From NCBI GenBank assembly GCA_015832175.1, contig WJXW01000014.1:1240001-1304000 (forward strand): DNA of 64,000 nucleotides, read 5' to 3'. This DNA is from Paraphaeosphaeria minitans (taxonomy: Eukaryota > Ascomycota > Dothideomycetes > Pleosporales > Didymosphaeriaceae). The position numbers were made by a program, and so were the translations under genes. Below, in pieces: positions 21,203 through 30,853 of the stretch. A model generated the notes under the pieces. It had not been told where the DNA came from, ran no database searches, and saw nothing but the letters and a program-made list of their open reading frames with translations. Within the stretch, counting starts at the first letter, position 1, and every line of letters starts with the position of its first letter.

Positions 21203-21825
21203 CTACAAAGTGTCCTGCTCGACCCTCCTCTTCTCCATCAGACGGATCGCTCGCTGTCGGCGCTCGTCGCGCAACGCGATGAATACCTGCAGACAGTCAG
21301 TCGGATGCTGCGACGGGCACAACCACCACGTCGACGTACCCAGAACCACACGGTCAGCTCGACGAAGCCGAAGGCAAAGACGACGCTGTTCTTCAGGTGG
21401 TCGCCGGCACCACGCGCGGTGCTCCCGAGGAGGCCGTCCGGCTTGAAGGCATACGCATAGCCCGTCAGGCCGAACAGGAAGGCGAGGCGGACGGGCGTCT
21501 GGGTGCCCCAGTGCGCCTCGACGGCCTCCTCGGGCATGGAAAGCGCGGTGAGGTCGCTGATGCCGATGAAGGCAAACAGGACGGCGATGAAGCCGGTGGC
21601 GGCCGAGGGCTTGAGGAAGTCGCGGGGCGTGGGCTGGAAAGGCGCGTCAGTATGCGGTGCGCGTCAGCCCGTGGGCACGACACCTACCAGCTGCATGGCC
21701 TCGCCCAGCAGGAAGACAATGTTCTGCTCGGCAATCATGCGCGGGTTGCGCAGCACGAACACGGCGAGCGTGATGTGGAAGAGCGCCAGCGCGCGGATGA
21801 TGGTGTAGGCCGACACGATGGCCAT
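21203..21825 (-). CDS. ILM1: Ilm1-family membrane protein (increased loss of mitochondrial DNA protein 1), 3 exons
   Basis: Three exons: 21825-21688, 21633-21340 and 21286-21203, total 171 aa. The start is ATG at 21825 (MAIVSAYTIIRALALFHITL). Introns of 54 nt (21634-21687; GTAGGT...CCAG) and 53 nt (21287-21339; GTACGT...GCAG) are both phase 0. The product matches the fungal Ilm1 family as I remember it: N-terminal helix, AEQNIVFLLGEAMQLP, a helix around FIAVLFAFIGISDLTAL, then RLAFLFGLTGYAYAF and KNSVVFAFGFVELTVWFW, and a charged tail (RDERRQRAIRLMEKRR). Four membrane helices are likely. In yeast ILM1 loss raises mitochondrial DNA loss and the protein is linked to the ER; the biochemical role is not established. 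It is divergent from the dipeptidase gene. Confidence 0.85.
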
Positions 21826-22181
21826 GGCGAGGGCGGCTGCGGCTGTGGCTGCGGCTGCGGGGCGGAGTGTACGGCTTGATATGGTATATGTTTGCGTGCG
21901 TGTCGGTCCCTGTCTGCGTCTGTGTCTGGGGACTGCGGGCGTGGAGTGATATGGTTGATTTTGGGCGTATATGTTTGTGTTCGTGTCTGCGTCTGTCTGC
22001 AGGTGTCACGTGCACTCAGAGGTACCTACCGCCTACCTGAGAGCTCGACCTACCTTCTCCATGGGGATTAGTGCCCCACTGATAGCACCTAGGCCATATC
22101 TATCGTCCATGAATGTCGTCAGCCTCCGCGACAGTTGCTCGTAGTGTTAGCCAGCTGCTCTGCGTGTTGTCTTGCATTGCC
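21826..22181. promoter_or_regulatory. Shared divergent promoter region, ILM1 / membrane dipeptidase
   Basis: 356 bp between two start codons on opposite strands, so both promoters must sit here unless one overlaps a coding region. Next to the ILM1 start is a GGCTGCGGCTGTGGCTGCGG hexamer-type repeat (about 21832-21862). Further on are TACCTACC-type motifs (22021-22055). No TATA box is obvious. Confidence 0.5.
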
Positions 22182-23711
22182 ATGGAGAAGCACACACTGG
22201 CTCCGCGAGACGTGGAGCACACCGCCCCCTCGCACTCGCCCATTGCGACTCCCACGCGCCCGAGCAGGGCAACGGCCAGGCGCTTTGCCATCGCAGTGCT
22301 CGTTGCTGTCTTCTTGCCCCTGGGTTACTTCCTTCGACACCCGCTCTCACATCTGATCCCAAGTTCATCGTGCCACCGGCTTCTCGCCCAGCTCACCGTC
22401 GAGCAGCGCGCGCAGAAGATCCTGAGGGAGAATCCACTCATTGGTCAGCTGGGCCCAGCACCTGCATATCGAAACCGCAACTGATCCCGCCCATAGACGG
22501 CCACAATGATCTGTTGATATCGCTTCGTATGCGATACAAGAACCTCATATATGGCCATGATTTCAAGGAGAAATTCGAACATGGCGGCTTTGCCCAACAC
22601 GTCGACCTGCCACGACTAGACCAAGGCATGCAAGGCGGTGCCTTCTGGAGTGCCTTCATGCCCTGCCCCCCAGGCAACGGAACAGACTTCTCTGATGAGA
22701 AATATGCTCATAGTAAGCCAGCTCCCTTCAATTGCCTGCAAAGGCGTCATACTTAGCACAGCAGCCGTAAAGAAGACCCTAGAGGCTATTGACACGTACA
22801 ACCGTCTGGGTCTCGCGTATCCCAAATACTTCACTCTTACCCCCGACAGCTACGCCGCCGAGCAAGCCTTCAAAGCCGGTCGTCTCATATCCCCTGTCAT
22901 CATCGAAGGTCTCCACCAGATCGGCAACTCCATTTCTACTCTACGCCTATACCACAAACTTGGGGTTCGGTACGCCACACTGACTTGGAACTGCCACAAC
23001 AAGTACGCCGACGCCGCCCTTGAGTTGGACGATACCTTCGCGGTCAAAATTGCCACGCCTTACTGGAACGGTCTCAGCCCTGCTGGCCGCGACCTCGTAC
23101 TGGAGATGAACCGCCTGGGTATGCTGGTTGACCTCGCGCATGTCAGCACCGACACAATGCGCGATGTATTGATTGGTAACGGCACTGAAGAGTGGAAGGG
23201 AAGTATCGCACCTCCGATCTTCAGTCACAGTTCTGCATATGCTATATGTCCACATCCGCGCAATGTACCAGACGATATTCTGCACCTCGTCAAAAAGCGC
23301 AATTCCATTGTCATGGTCAACTTCAGCCCTGATTTTGTGTCCTGCAAACCCGCCAAGACACCCTCTAATCTCCCCGAGTTTGATCCGGAGAACTCAACGC
23401 TGGATCACGTTGTAAAGCACATCAAACACATTGGCGAACTCATTGGATATGACCATGTGGGGCTAGGAACAGACTACGATGGCATCGAGTCTACGCCTGC
23501 AGGCCTCGAGGACGTGTCGAAATTCCCTGACCTTGTAGCTGAGCTGCTTCGACAAGGTATCAGTGAAAAAGACGTGGGCAAGATTGTGGGAAGGAACATT
23601 CTCAGGGTGTGGAAAGAAGCTGACGAGGTAGCTGCGAAGCTGCAGCGGACCGCCACACCGCTTGAAGATGATATACAGAGTCCGTGGTCCTCGGAGAAGG
23701 ACGAACTCTGA
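22182..23711 (+). CDS. Membrane dipeptidase, peptidase family M19 (3 exons)
   Basis: Zinc dipeptidase of the renal dipeptidase family; 475 aa. Exons are 22182-22443, 22497-22712 and 22762-23711; introns of 53 and 49 nt. The second acceptor may lie 3 nt later, removing one residue. A single hydrophobic segment (residues about 34-52, RRFAIAVLVAVFLPLGYF) after a short cytosolic tail predicts a type II membrane protein with the catalytic domain in the vacuole or outside. Zinc ligands are all visible: H90 and D92 (DGHNDL), bridging E208 (IEGLHQ), H286 (DLAHVS) and H315 (FSHSS), plus D397 (GTDYDG). The C-terminus (GKIVGRNILRVW) is typical. It hydrolyses dipeptides; substrate preference is unknown. 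An ATG at 22111 is out of frame. Confidence 0.9.
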
Positions 23712-24235
23712 GCGCAGGCAAGTGGCAACGCAACAAGTCGCCTGCAGTGTGCCTACGGGATGGGCACCAATGAGCACAAGAACCAGGAATGTGAATTTGA
23801 TGATCGCAGTAGATAGCTGCGAAGAGCACCTAAGTGTATTGTACATAGCCTGGCTGTTCCGGGCAGGTGGTCTTATGCCATATCCACCGACCAATTCACC
23901 GGGTTCGTCGTTATGGTCACGGCCAGCATCCCTATTGTAGCCTCGAGCCATTCAGGTGTGTCTGGATCTTCTGAGGCACGTGGTGGCCAAAGAGATGATT
24001 GCTCCCTCGCAAAGCGTGGATCAATAAACCATGCCATGACTGCATGCCTGGTGGCTCAATCAACGGCACGAGCTAGGGTTGGTTGTGAAGCCAGCGTCGT
24101 GGATGTGACGCGAAATGTAGATTACTACCTAAAGACAGAGCCGCCATTTTGTATGATTGCCGGGGATCGCTATGCATGTAAGAAACAAAAGGGAAAAAGA
24201 CCAGGTTCAGAAAAGAGACACGCTAGAGGCCCCGC
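23712..24235. terminator. Convergent 3' region between dipeptidase and dehydratase genes
   Basis: 524 bp between two stop codons on opposite strands. It should hold both polyadenylation regions. A minus-strand frame here is an artefact of the dipeptidase coding sequence. No poly(A) signal could be assigned with confidence. Confidence 0.3.
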
Positions 24236-25647
24236 TTACAGCTTCGCCTCGAGCTGCAGAACTTCCTCGTTCCACTGTGTCTGCACTGGTGCCCGTCTTG
24301 GGATCTCGGGCACCTCGTCCGGACGATGCTGCGCCTCGGCGTCTTCCTTTCGAGCCACTGTTTCCTCGAGGTAAGCATATTCTTCCCGCCACTCGGACAG
24401 CATGTTGACGGTGACGTTGCTCCCTCCGCAGAGAACAATGACGACCTTCTCGTCTGGGCGCACCTTGCGGCCGAGCGCCTTCTCCAGTCGTCCGTCATAG
24501 CACAAGGCGACGTTGACTCCGCAGGCAAGCTCGACCATGATTCTCTCGTCGTCGGCGAGGCGCCAGCAACCCATCGCCGCCTCGGCATCTGGGAGCACGA
24601 CGCCCTTGAAGCTTTGCCGCTGGGCGGTATCCAGCGTCAGCTGCGTGACTCTTGCACAGCCCAGTGATGTAGCCTGTGATGTGATCCTGGGAAGTGTGAC
24701 CAATTCACCAGCACGCACAGCGGCAGCGAGAGATTCCGCTCCGGCCGTCTCGACACCGACGACGGTCGTCGAGTCAAAAAGGCACAGATCGTCGAGAGCC
24801 ATGGCGATGCCGTTGAGGAGTCCACCTCCACCGACCGAGCATACGATTGCGTCGGCAGGACTGTCGGGCATTTGGTTGGCAATTTCGTACATGATGCTAG
24901 AGTTTCCGGCCCAGATATCGGGATGGTCAAATGGCGGGGCGTATATGGCTGCTTCGCCAGCCTGCATTCGCTCCGTTAGCGTTTCGTCCTCGCATGTCAC
25001 CAAGGTACAACCGTGGGAGAGATGAGTAAAGACAGCGGTGCAACATACCTGCGGCATCAGCTCCTCCCTCATGTACTTGTCAGCATCCGCCCACGCATCG
25101 CCATGCTGTAGCACCTCGTAAGCGCCGGCGGCTTTGATCTTGGTGACCATCAATTGCTTGACAGTCGAAGGTACGACGACTGTGCAGGGGACGCCGAGCG
25201 TCCTGGAGGCGTGTACGGCGGCGAGGCCAGCGTTGCCGCCACTTGAGCAAAAGATGTGGGGGTTGTTGATGTGTGCGGGGAGTTCCTCAACTCTCTTGAC
25301 GAGATAGTGTCCTATTCCTCTGCAACAAGTCAGTGTTCGCCCTCGAGGTGTACGTGGAGGGAGAAAATTACCGGGACTTGAACGATCCTGATGGCTGAAG
25401 GGTCTCGAGCTTGAGAAAGATTCTGCTTCTACGATTTAGAATTCCCTAATCATACGAGTGTGTCTCAAGGGACGCAACAAAGGCCAAGGGGTGATGGTGG
25501 TGGTGGTGGTGGTGGTGGTGGTGGTAATGAAGAAGTGTGACCGTACCATCCCGCTGCCTGAGACAGTGCATACGACTCTCTGAGAGGCGTCTCAACCCAG
25601 GGCCTCGACTGCTCCTGTGACGATTGGAGGAATTCGTTCACGGCCAT
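24236..25647 (-). CDS. PLP-dependent L-serine/L-threonine dehydratase (catabolic, CHA1-like), 4 exons
   Basis: Deaminates serine to pyruvate (or threonine to 2-oxobutyrate); 383 aa, fold type II PLP enzyme. Exons: 25647-25547, 25425-25372, 25319-25049, 24961-24236. Introns are 121, 52 and 87 nt. Exon 1 encodes the typical opening PWVETPLRESYALSQAAG. K50 in PSGSFKSRG carries the PLP. CSSGGNAGLAAV (76-87) binds the substrate carboxylate. GGGG (186-189) grips the PLP phosphate, and LCGGSN near the C-terminus contacts the pyridine ring. The absence of a C-terminal ACT domain and of an N-terminal mitochondrial leader separates it from biosynthetic ILV1 and points to the cytosolic catabolic type. 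Intron 1 contains a GGT/ACC trinucleotide repeat. Intron 3 has no stop and keeps frame if retained. Confidence 0.88.
24962..25048 (-). other. Intron 3 of the dehydratase gene (stop-free, length divisible by three)
   Basis: 87 nt with GTATGT donor and GCAG acceptor. Without splicing it would add 29 residues (starting VCCTAVFTHLSHG) between MPQ and AGEAAIYAPP. Relatives I recall read straight through LMPQ/AGEA, so removal is expected. Confidence 0.75.
25426..25546 (-). other. Intron 1 of the dehydratase gene, containing a trinucleotide repeat
   Basis: 121 nt, GTACGG donor and AGAAG end; the split codon is Cys before RIFLKLE. A run of about ten GGT units (plus strand, about 25497-25525) lies inside. 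The alternative AG three bases earlier would create a TGA codon, which supports the chosen acceptor. Confidence 0.7.
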
Positions 25648-26172
25648 GGTTCCTTGTATGATGGAGGCCTGCGTTGAAGAAATATGTGTGCTTGGTTTGA
25701 CGCTACGGAAGCTTCCCGAGAGGACTCAACAGCAGCAGCAGCAGCAGCAACAGCAAAAAGAACAACAGGAGGAGATGCAGGGGTGAGAGCGAAGAAGAAG
25801 AAAATAGCGAGATACTAGGGCATACCGCACAGTGCAGTTCTTATATATCTCCCAGAGCCGTTTCCCTCCGCATGCACCGGCCCCATACAGCCTACCCCTC
25901 GCACCCCTGTATCCATTACCCCATCCTAGCGCGAAATTACCCTATAAAAATGCTTATCGCGCGTAGCCCATTGAAAACTTGGCCAACATGACTTTCCCGT
26001 GACGGGACAGGAGGTTGAGTAACGTCGCGGTGGTATCGTCGCCATGGGAGTGGATGGATCCGTGGTCCAAACGTGGTTTGGGTTTCCCAAGTCGGTTATC
26101 GACGGCATCGGCCCGCCAAGCGATAGCCAGGGGCGGTGATAAGCGGCACAACACAAGTCCACTGCGTGCTGA
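25648..26172. promoter_or_regulatory. Upstream region of the dehydratase gene
   Basis: Holds a CAG-rich trinucleotide run (25729-25756) within 110 bp of the start codon, probably in the 5' leader, then purine-rich and plain sequence. A TATATA at 25842-25847 about 195 bp upstream is a possible TATA box. No gene seen. Confidence 0.4.
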
Positions 26173-26330
26173 CGATGGACGGACGCATGGAGAGCCCACA
26201 AAGGCTACGATGGATGGACGGATGCATGGAGAGCCCACAAAGGCTACGATGGATGGACGGATGCATGGAGAGCCCACAAAGGCCACCAGGACGAATGCGC
26301 ATGTGCAGAGCCCACAAAGGCTACGAGCGG
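26173..26330. repeat. Minisatellite, unit about 37 bp, four to five copies
   Basis: Successive copies of GATGGACGGATGCATGGAGA followed by GCCCACAAAGGCTAC. The first copies are nearly identical and the last (26288-26325) is diverged. It produces look-alike short frames on both strands, which are artefacts. Confidence 0.8.
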
Positions 26331-26609
26331 ATGCTAGACGTCGGCCGTGGGAAGACGGCTCGTGAAGCGCTCGCTATCTGCGCCAGCATCAGGTGTGATA
26401 AGAGGATGGTAGCACGTCAAAACGCTCGCCAATTCACGAGTGCAAAGCTCCCAATCTCGACTGCCCCGTCCGTGTCGGATTTCCGTCGGTAAAACGGTCA
26501 AGTGTCCGCCTACGCATGCTATACACGCAGGACCCTACCGGTGCCCATCCAACGCAGAGCGCCTTCGACACATCCACAGTACATGATCCATACGCACCCA
26601 ACATGACCC

Positions 26610-27644
26610 TTATGCCGCTGCCCCGGCCACCTCGAGCAGAGCTTTGCGGTAGTTCCAGTACTGTGCCCTGATGGGGTCGAACCGGGAGGCGAGCAGGTCC
26701 AACGCCTTTTTGGCCTCGTCCTGGCTGCCCTCTCCGTCTGCGTACACGTCTGCCAGGAGATCGAGCGCGTGACTGGAGTAGATGTCGTCGGGCCGGCGCA
26801 TGTCGGCAAATTCGAGGGCAAAGTCAGCGACGGTCGAAAGGGGCATGCCGGCGGCGCGGACCACGCCCTTGATGTAGTTCCAGGGACTCTGGTTCTGGGG
26901 CGCCTTGCGGATGGCATATTTGGCATACTCGAGCTCTCGCTCCACGAGGCGCGGGCTCTCCAGGCGGCCGCCGTGGCCGCCGACAACGAGGAACCAGCGG
27001 TGGTTCCAGGCCGAGTTGTTGCGCACGTCGTCGTCGATCATGGCCTCGGTCCAGCGCAGCTCGTCGTCGCTGGCGAACAGGTCGAAGCGCTGGACCAGCC
27101 ACTGGCGGTAGCTCCAGACGTGGTAGTTCTTCGAGTCCTGCTCCAGCATCGTGGCGATGAAGTCGGCCTCGCCGGCGGGCGAGCCCAGGGCGTCGACGAT
27201 GGTCTGTCGGTGGTGCCAGATCTGGTAGTTCTTGAGGTGCTGCAGCGCCGTCGGATTGAGCCAGGCTATCTCTTGGGCGAGGTCGGCGCCCGTCTCACGC
27301 AGCGCTTTGGCGCGGTAGAGCCTGTCGGGGTGTCAGCGTCGGTGCCAGTGCCAGTGCAGAGCAGCGCAGCGCAGCGCAGTGCGCGTGGGTGGAACGGGTG
27401 CCTCGTACCAGACGGTGTAGTGGGCAGGATTCATCGAGATGATGTGCTCGGTGAGGGCCAGCACGCGCTCGCTGTACTCGTTGGCGGCCATGACGGCGCG
27501 CAGGTAGCCCATGGCCTCGCTGTACTCGTCCGTGTAGGCAATGGACGCGAGCGGATGCAGCCCGCCGTCGTCCTGCGCCAGCGGCTTGACGTCGCCCCAG
27601 GCAGGGTCGTCGTGGTAGTAGATTGCATCGTCGCTGGCGGGCAT
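26610..27644 (-). CDS. Protein farnesyltransferase / geranylgeranyltransferase type I alpha subunit (2 exons)
   Basis: Shared alpha subunit of the two CAAX prenyltransferases (yeast RAM2, human FNTA), which attach farnesyl or geranylgeranyl to Ras/Rho-type proteins in the cytosol; 315 aa. Exon 1 is 27644-27409, exon 2 is 27321-26610. The 87-nt intron (27322-27408) splits the Trp of AHYTVW. PPTA-type helical-pair repeats are visible, each around a W or N-x-W core: NPAHYTVWLYRAKAL, LKNYQIWHHRQTIV, SKNYHVWSYRQWLV, NNSAWNHRWFLV and NQSPWNYIKGVV. The frame stays open upstream of 27644 with a very hydrophobic 40-residue stretch. I prefer the start at 27644 (MPASDDAIYYHDDPAW) because the family is cytosolic; CTACAG just upstream may instead be an acceptor of a 5' intron. 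Confidence 0.88.
27322..27408 (-). other. Intron in the prenyltransferase alpha gene
   Basis: 87 nt, GTACGA donor and GACAG acceptor. It contains a short CGCTG pentamer repeat. Removal restores the first PPTA repeat without a gap. Confidence 0.8.
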
Positions 27645-27857
27645 CCTGTAGGCAAGCACGCTCGACCGGATCAGCACTGCGAGGGCGAGCAGCAGACGGT
27701 AGGGCAGCACGAAGGCGCCAGCGAGCAGCGCAGCCAGGGCCGCCATCGCCATCGTGGTGGGGGGTGCGGTGCCCGTGCTTGGCGGGCCCATCGCTCCGCT
27801 TTCTACACGCACCCCGCCGACAATAGCAAGCCGCCATCAAAGAAACACGCCCGGCGC

Positions 27858-27962
27858 GCGAACAACAGCAGGCTGTCGAACATGCTGGCCCGGTCCACGA
27901 ACAATAGCAGGCTGCCGAACATGCTAGCCCGGTCCACGAACAATAACAGGCTGCCGAACACC
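27858..27962. repeat. 39-bp minisatellite, about 2.7 copies
   Basis: Three copies of the ACGAACAATAGCAGGCTGCC type unit, the last truncated. Copies differ by transitions only (for example ACAGC / ATAGC / ATAAC and CTGG / CTAG), which is the RIP-type change. Confidence 0.8.
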
Positions 27963-27997
27963 TGCATCGAGATGGCCTTCCCACGCGGGGTCTCTTC

Positions 27998-28076
27998 CTA
28001 CCCATACTTCCTACCCATACTTCCTACCCATACTTCCTACCCATACTTCCTACCCATACTTCCTACCCACACTTAC
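27998..28076. repeat. 13-bp minisatellite, about six copies
   Basis: Tandem TTCCTACCCATAC units, almost perfect, with the last copy reading CCCACACTT. Confidence 0.88.
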
Positions 28077-28555
28077 TCCCCACAACTCACCTTTGTTCGA
28101 AATCCACACCATCAGCTTGTACCATTCACTCAAACATTGGTACAATATCTAGAATGAAGTGGGAGTCACGAAGAGCATGTTGAAACAGGACACGCGCAAA
28201 CCCTTCATTCGATGTAGAGAAACTGTGAGAGGTGCCATCTTTCACCTTTGCTATCCATCCTCAAGAGTCCGTAGGCAAGTCGCTGTCACACAACACATTG
28301 TTACCCGAGTCATTCGGAAAGTAGAAAAAGTCCCACCTTCATAGATCTGACTCGCCAGAAGCTCCATCCTGTGGTAAACACAGCAAATGCGTGGACGGCG
28401 CTGCAGTACGCGACGATTTAGCGGCATCATTGCTTGACGATACAGTCCAGGCATGAGAAGCCAGAGCGTCGAATATAGCATCGTACATCATGGAGAGACA
28501 GACACTCGCCGCACCTATCCCTGCAGTCTTTCTGACTCGGAACTGCAGAATGCCC

Positions 28556-30853
28556 TCACTCTCTGATTGTATTTCCGTCGTCTTTGGCGAACATGATGCC
28601 CTCATCCTCGACCTGACTCTTCTTGTCCCACCACCACTGCGTTGCCTGGTCATGTACACCAATGAATTCTAGCACATAGTTGTCTTCGTTTGGCTTGCGC
28701 GTGGTGCCTGTGAGCAGCCGCCCCAGGTCAGCTCGCAGATGCAAGAAACCGTTGCCCAAGAAGACCACATCCATGGTGTACCCTTCTGAAGCTGTTTTGA
28801 TGGTAGTGGTGCGGAAAGAGGCGTGTGGAGGGATTTGAAACGCTAGAATGCTGAAAGCCATGGTGCGAGGTGGGAGCTGCATGCGTGCCGTAAAGGTATT
28901 CTTGTGCTTGAACCCTGCGATGGAGGATATGAAGAGACTGCGCTGGCCATAGCCATATCTGTCGAAATGTGTTTCGGCATACTTGGGACAGTACAAGGTC
29001 CATTTGCCCTCAATGCAACCGATAGGCACAGGCATGCGGGCCTTTGTAGCCAGCATGAGCAAGTCTTCGGCTCGTTGAGATTGGTTGTTGGCCTCGTCTA
29101 GCTTCGCCAGATCATCGGCGGGAGTGTCAAGCTGCGCAATAATCTGCATATTCTCGTCCTTGCTCAATCGGATCAGCTCTTCTTTCTTTGCCGAACAACT
29201 GGTCATCTTGTGCAAGCAAGGTACCTGGCTTTGATTGCTCTTGGCATCCCACTCTAGGTGCTCGTCGAGGTACATATCCTCCTCTTCGAAATCTACGATA
29301 TCAGTCACCTCGCGGTATTTCTCCGTAAAGATGTCGAGCGGAATTCCACGACCTTCACATGCGCCTTTTGGCTTATCACTGGTAGTGATGAAGGGATCCT
29401 TCTCGACTGCTGGGCGTACAAGCGGTTTCCCAACCCGAGCGAATGCGTCTACAATGCTCATTGAGGCAGACGATGTGGGGAACGAAACAACAGTAGACGT
29501 TCCTGTCTTGGTGCGCGGCCGTGGCTTGGTTCCATCGGCCAAGGGTTGCTTGAAGCTCCGCAGATTGGCATCGGTGAGCGCATTCGGCACAGCAGGAAGT
29601 TTGGGCACAGTCTGGGAGGATCCGGGAGCTGCAGGTACAGCTGAAGGAGCCGGTACATTGCCATTGGGCGTTGGGGAGGAAACAACCCCAGTCTGAGGAT
29701 AATCTTTGGAAAGGCTATACTCGGCGGTGACTGTGTCGTTCCTCACGTTAACGTTCACGTTTGCGGGAAAGGGCACGGGCGTCCTCGTTTGAGTCTTGGA
29801 CGGCGGTGTTTCCGGGACAAGCACTTGGAAGCGCGGAAGACCGTCTCCTTTGTCCTTGTGGGTTTTGCCAGCGGGCTTGTCTATGGGCGTTCGGAGCTGA
29901 GGCAGTGGAATAGGCGTCTGTTTCGCGACCCGAGGGAGAATCGGGCTAAGGGTGGTTGAGCTGCTGACCAGAGCTTTTGTGCCTTGATTCTTTTTGCGTT
30001 CTTTCACCTTCAACTCGTCTGAGCCATCGATGCAGTCACGCGGCACTGGCAACGGCGACTTTGACACCCTATGTTTGGCTGCTGCCTCAGAGGGCCCTGG
30101 GCCTGCGTCTACTGATTTGCGCTTCGTCTTCTGCTCTTTCGTCTGGTCAGGGCCCAGGGCTTGTGCAGACGGGACATGCTCGGTTGCGTTCTGCTGAATA
30201 CTCTGGCTTTTGCGCTTCATCTTCTTCTTTGACAGCTGATCGACTACTCGCACATCCTGCCGTGGCTGCTTTGGTGGCGAAGAGCCAAAGCGAGTCAGAA
30301 AGTCCAGTTGCTGGCCGGCTAGGTATTCTTCGCTCACGAGCTGGGCATTGGCTGCCGACGCGTGCGCATCGCTGTCTCTCTTGCGCTTCTTATCTGTGCG
30401 GTGCTGCTGGCCAGCGCTGTTCTTGTCGCTCTTCTGGCCTTTGGCAGGCAAGACCGGGGTAACATGGGTTGCATCAGCGGCGCCTTGCGTGTCTTCGTTG
30501 GAACGACGGTGCTTCTTCTTGAGTTTCTTGTCCTTCTTCTTCGTCTTGGATAGATCCTCCTTATCTGGTGTAGCTTCGGCTCTATCAAGCAGGCGCTCGA
30601 GCTCAGCATTCTTGTCGCCATTCAGCGACAATAGCCGCTTCTTGTCCTTCCTCGCAACCTTTTTCTTGCTCTCGGAATCGGAACTAACAGCCTGAGGTGC
30701 CGGGGTGACGTCTAAATTTGCAGATAGGGCACGATCCGACGCGGCAGCTTCGTCTTGGTTTCCCTGGAAATCGTTGGAGTTGTAAGTCTTGGACTTGGTT
30801 CTTCCACCGTACAGGTGGTGGCGCGGCATGGCATACAGGCCAAATGGCGGCAT
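28556..30853 (-). CDS. Hypothetical Lys-rich, probably nuclear protein with conserved-looking C-terminal domain
   Basis: Single exon, 765 aa, start at ATG 30853 (MPPFGLYAMPRHHLY). I do not recognise a named family. The first two thirds are hydrophilic and probably disordered, with many basic clusters suited to nuclear import (KKKVARKDKKR, KTKKKDKKLKKKHRR, KKKMKRKS). The last third looks folded: GIPLDIFTEKYREVTDIVDF, an acidic stretch, RLSKDENMQIIAQL, then CIEGKWTLYCPKYAETHFDR, SLFISSIAGFKH and FQIPPHASFRTTTIKTA. No catalytic motif is evident. A role in chromatin, transcription or ribosome biogenesis would fit the composition but is only a guess. Confidence 0.75.
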   Translation of the reverse strand: MPPFGLYAMPRHHLYGGRTKSKTYNSNDFQGNQDEAAASDRALSANLDVTPAPQAVSSDSESKKKVARKDKKRLLSLNGDKNAELERLLDRAEATPDKEDLSKTKKKDKKLKKKHRRSNEDTQGAADATHVTPVLPAKGQKSDKNSAGQQHRTDKKRKRDSDAHASAANAQLVSEEYLAGQQLDFLTRFGSSPPKQPRQDVRVVDQLSKKKMKRKSQSIQQNATEHVPSAQALGPDQTKEQKTKRKSVDAGPGPSEAAAKHRVSKSPLPVPRDCIDGSDELKVKERKKNQGTKALVSSSTTLSPILPRVAKQTPIPLPQLRTPIDKPAGKTHKDKGDGLPRFQVLVPETPPSKTQTRTPVPFPANVNVNVRNDTVTAEYSLSKDYPQTGVVSSPTPNGNVPAPSAVPAAPGSSQTVPKLPAVPNALTDANLRSFKQPLADGTKPRPRTKTGTSTVVSFPTSSASMSIVDAFARVGKPLVRPAVEKDPFITTSDKPKGACEGRGIPLDIFTEKYREVTDIVDFEEEDMYLDEHLEWDAKSNQSQVPCLHKMTSCSAKKEELIRLSKDENMQIIAQLDTPADDLAKLDEANNQSQRAEDLLMLATKARMPVPIGCIEGKWTLYCPKYAETHFDRYGYGQRSLFISSIAGFKHKNTFTARMQLPPRTMAFSILAFQIPPHASFRTTTIKTASEGYTMDVVFLGNGFLHLRADLGRLLTGTTRKPNEDNYVLEFIGVHDQATQWWWDKKSQVEDEGIMFAKDDGNTIRE

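Larger units (their letters stand above)
27645..28555. other. Intergenic region with two minisatellites
   Basis: About 0.9 kb upstream of the prenyltransferase gene and downstream of the 28556-30853 gene. Apart from the repeats listed separately it holds only unrecognised short frames. Confidence 0.4.

Noticed and set aside
18082..23711. Secondary-metabolite cluster around the FAD monooxygenase
   Set aside because: Neighbours are lactate dehydrogenase, ILM1 and a dipeptidase; no polyketide synthase, NRPS, terpene synthase or cluster regulator is in the window.
26769..28157. Long open frame (462 codons) on the plus strand
   Set aside because: It is antisense to the prenyltransferase alpha subunit exons and minisatellites, and its translation has no domain. 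The minus-strand product is a recognisable family with proper splice sites.
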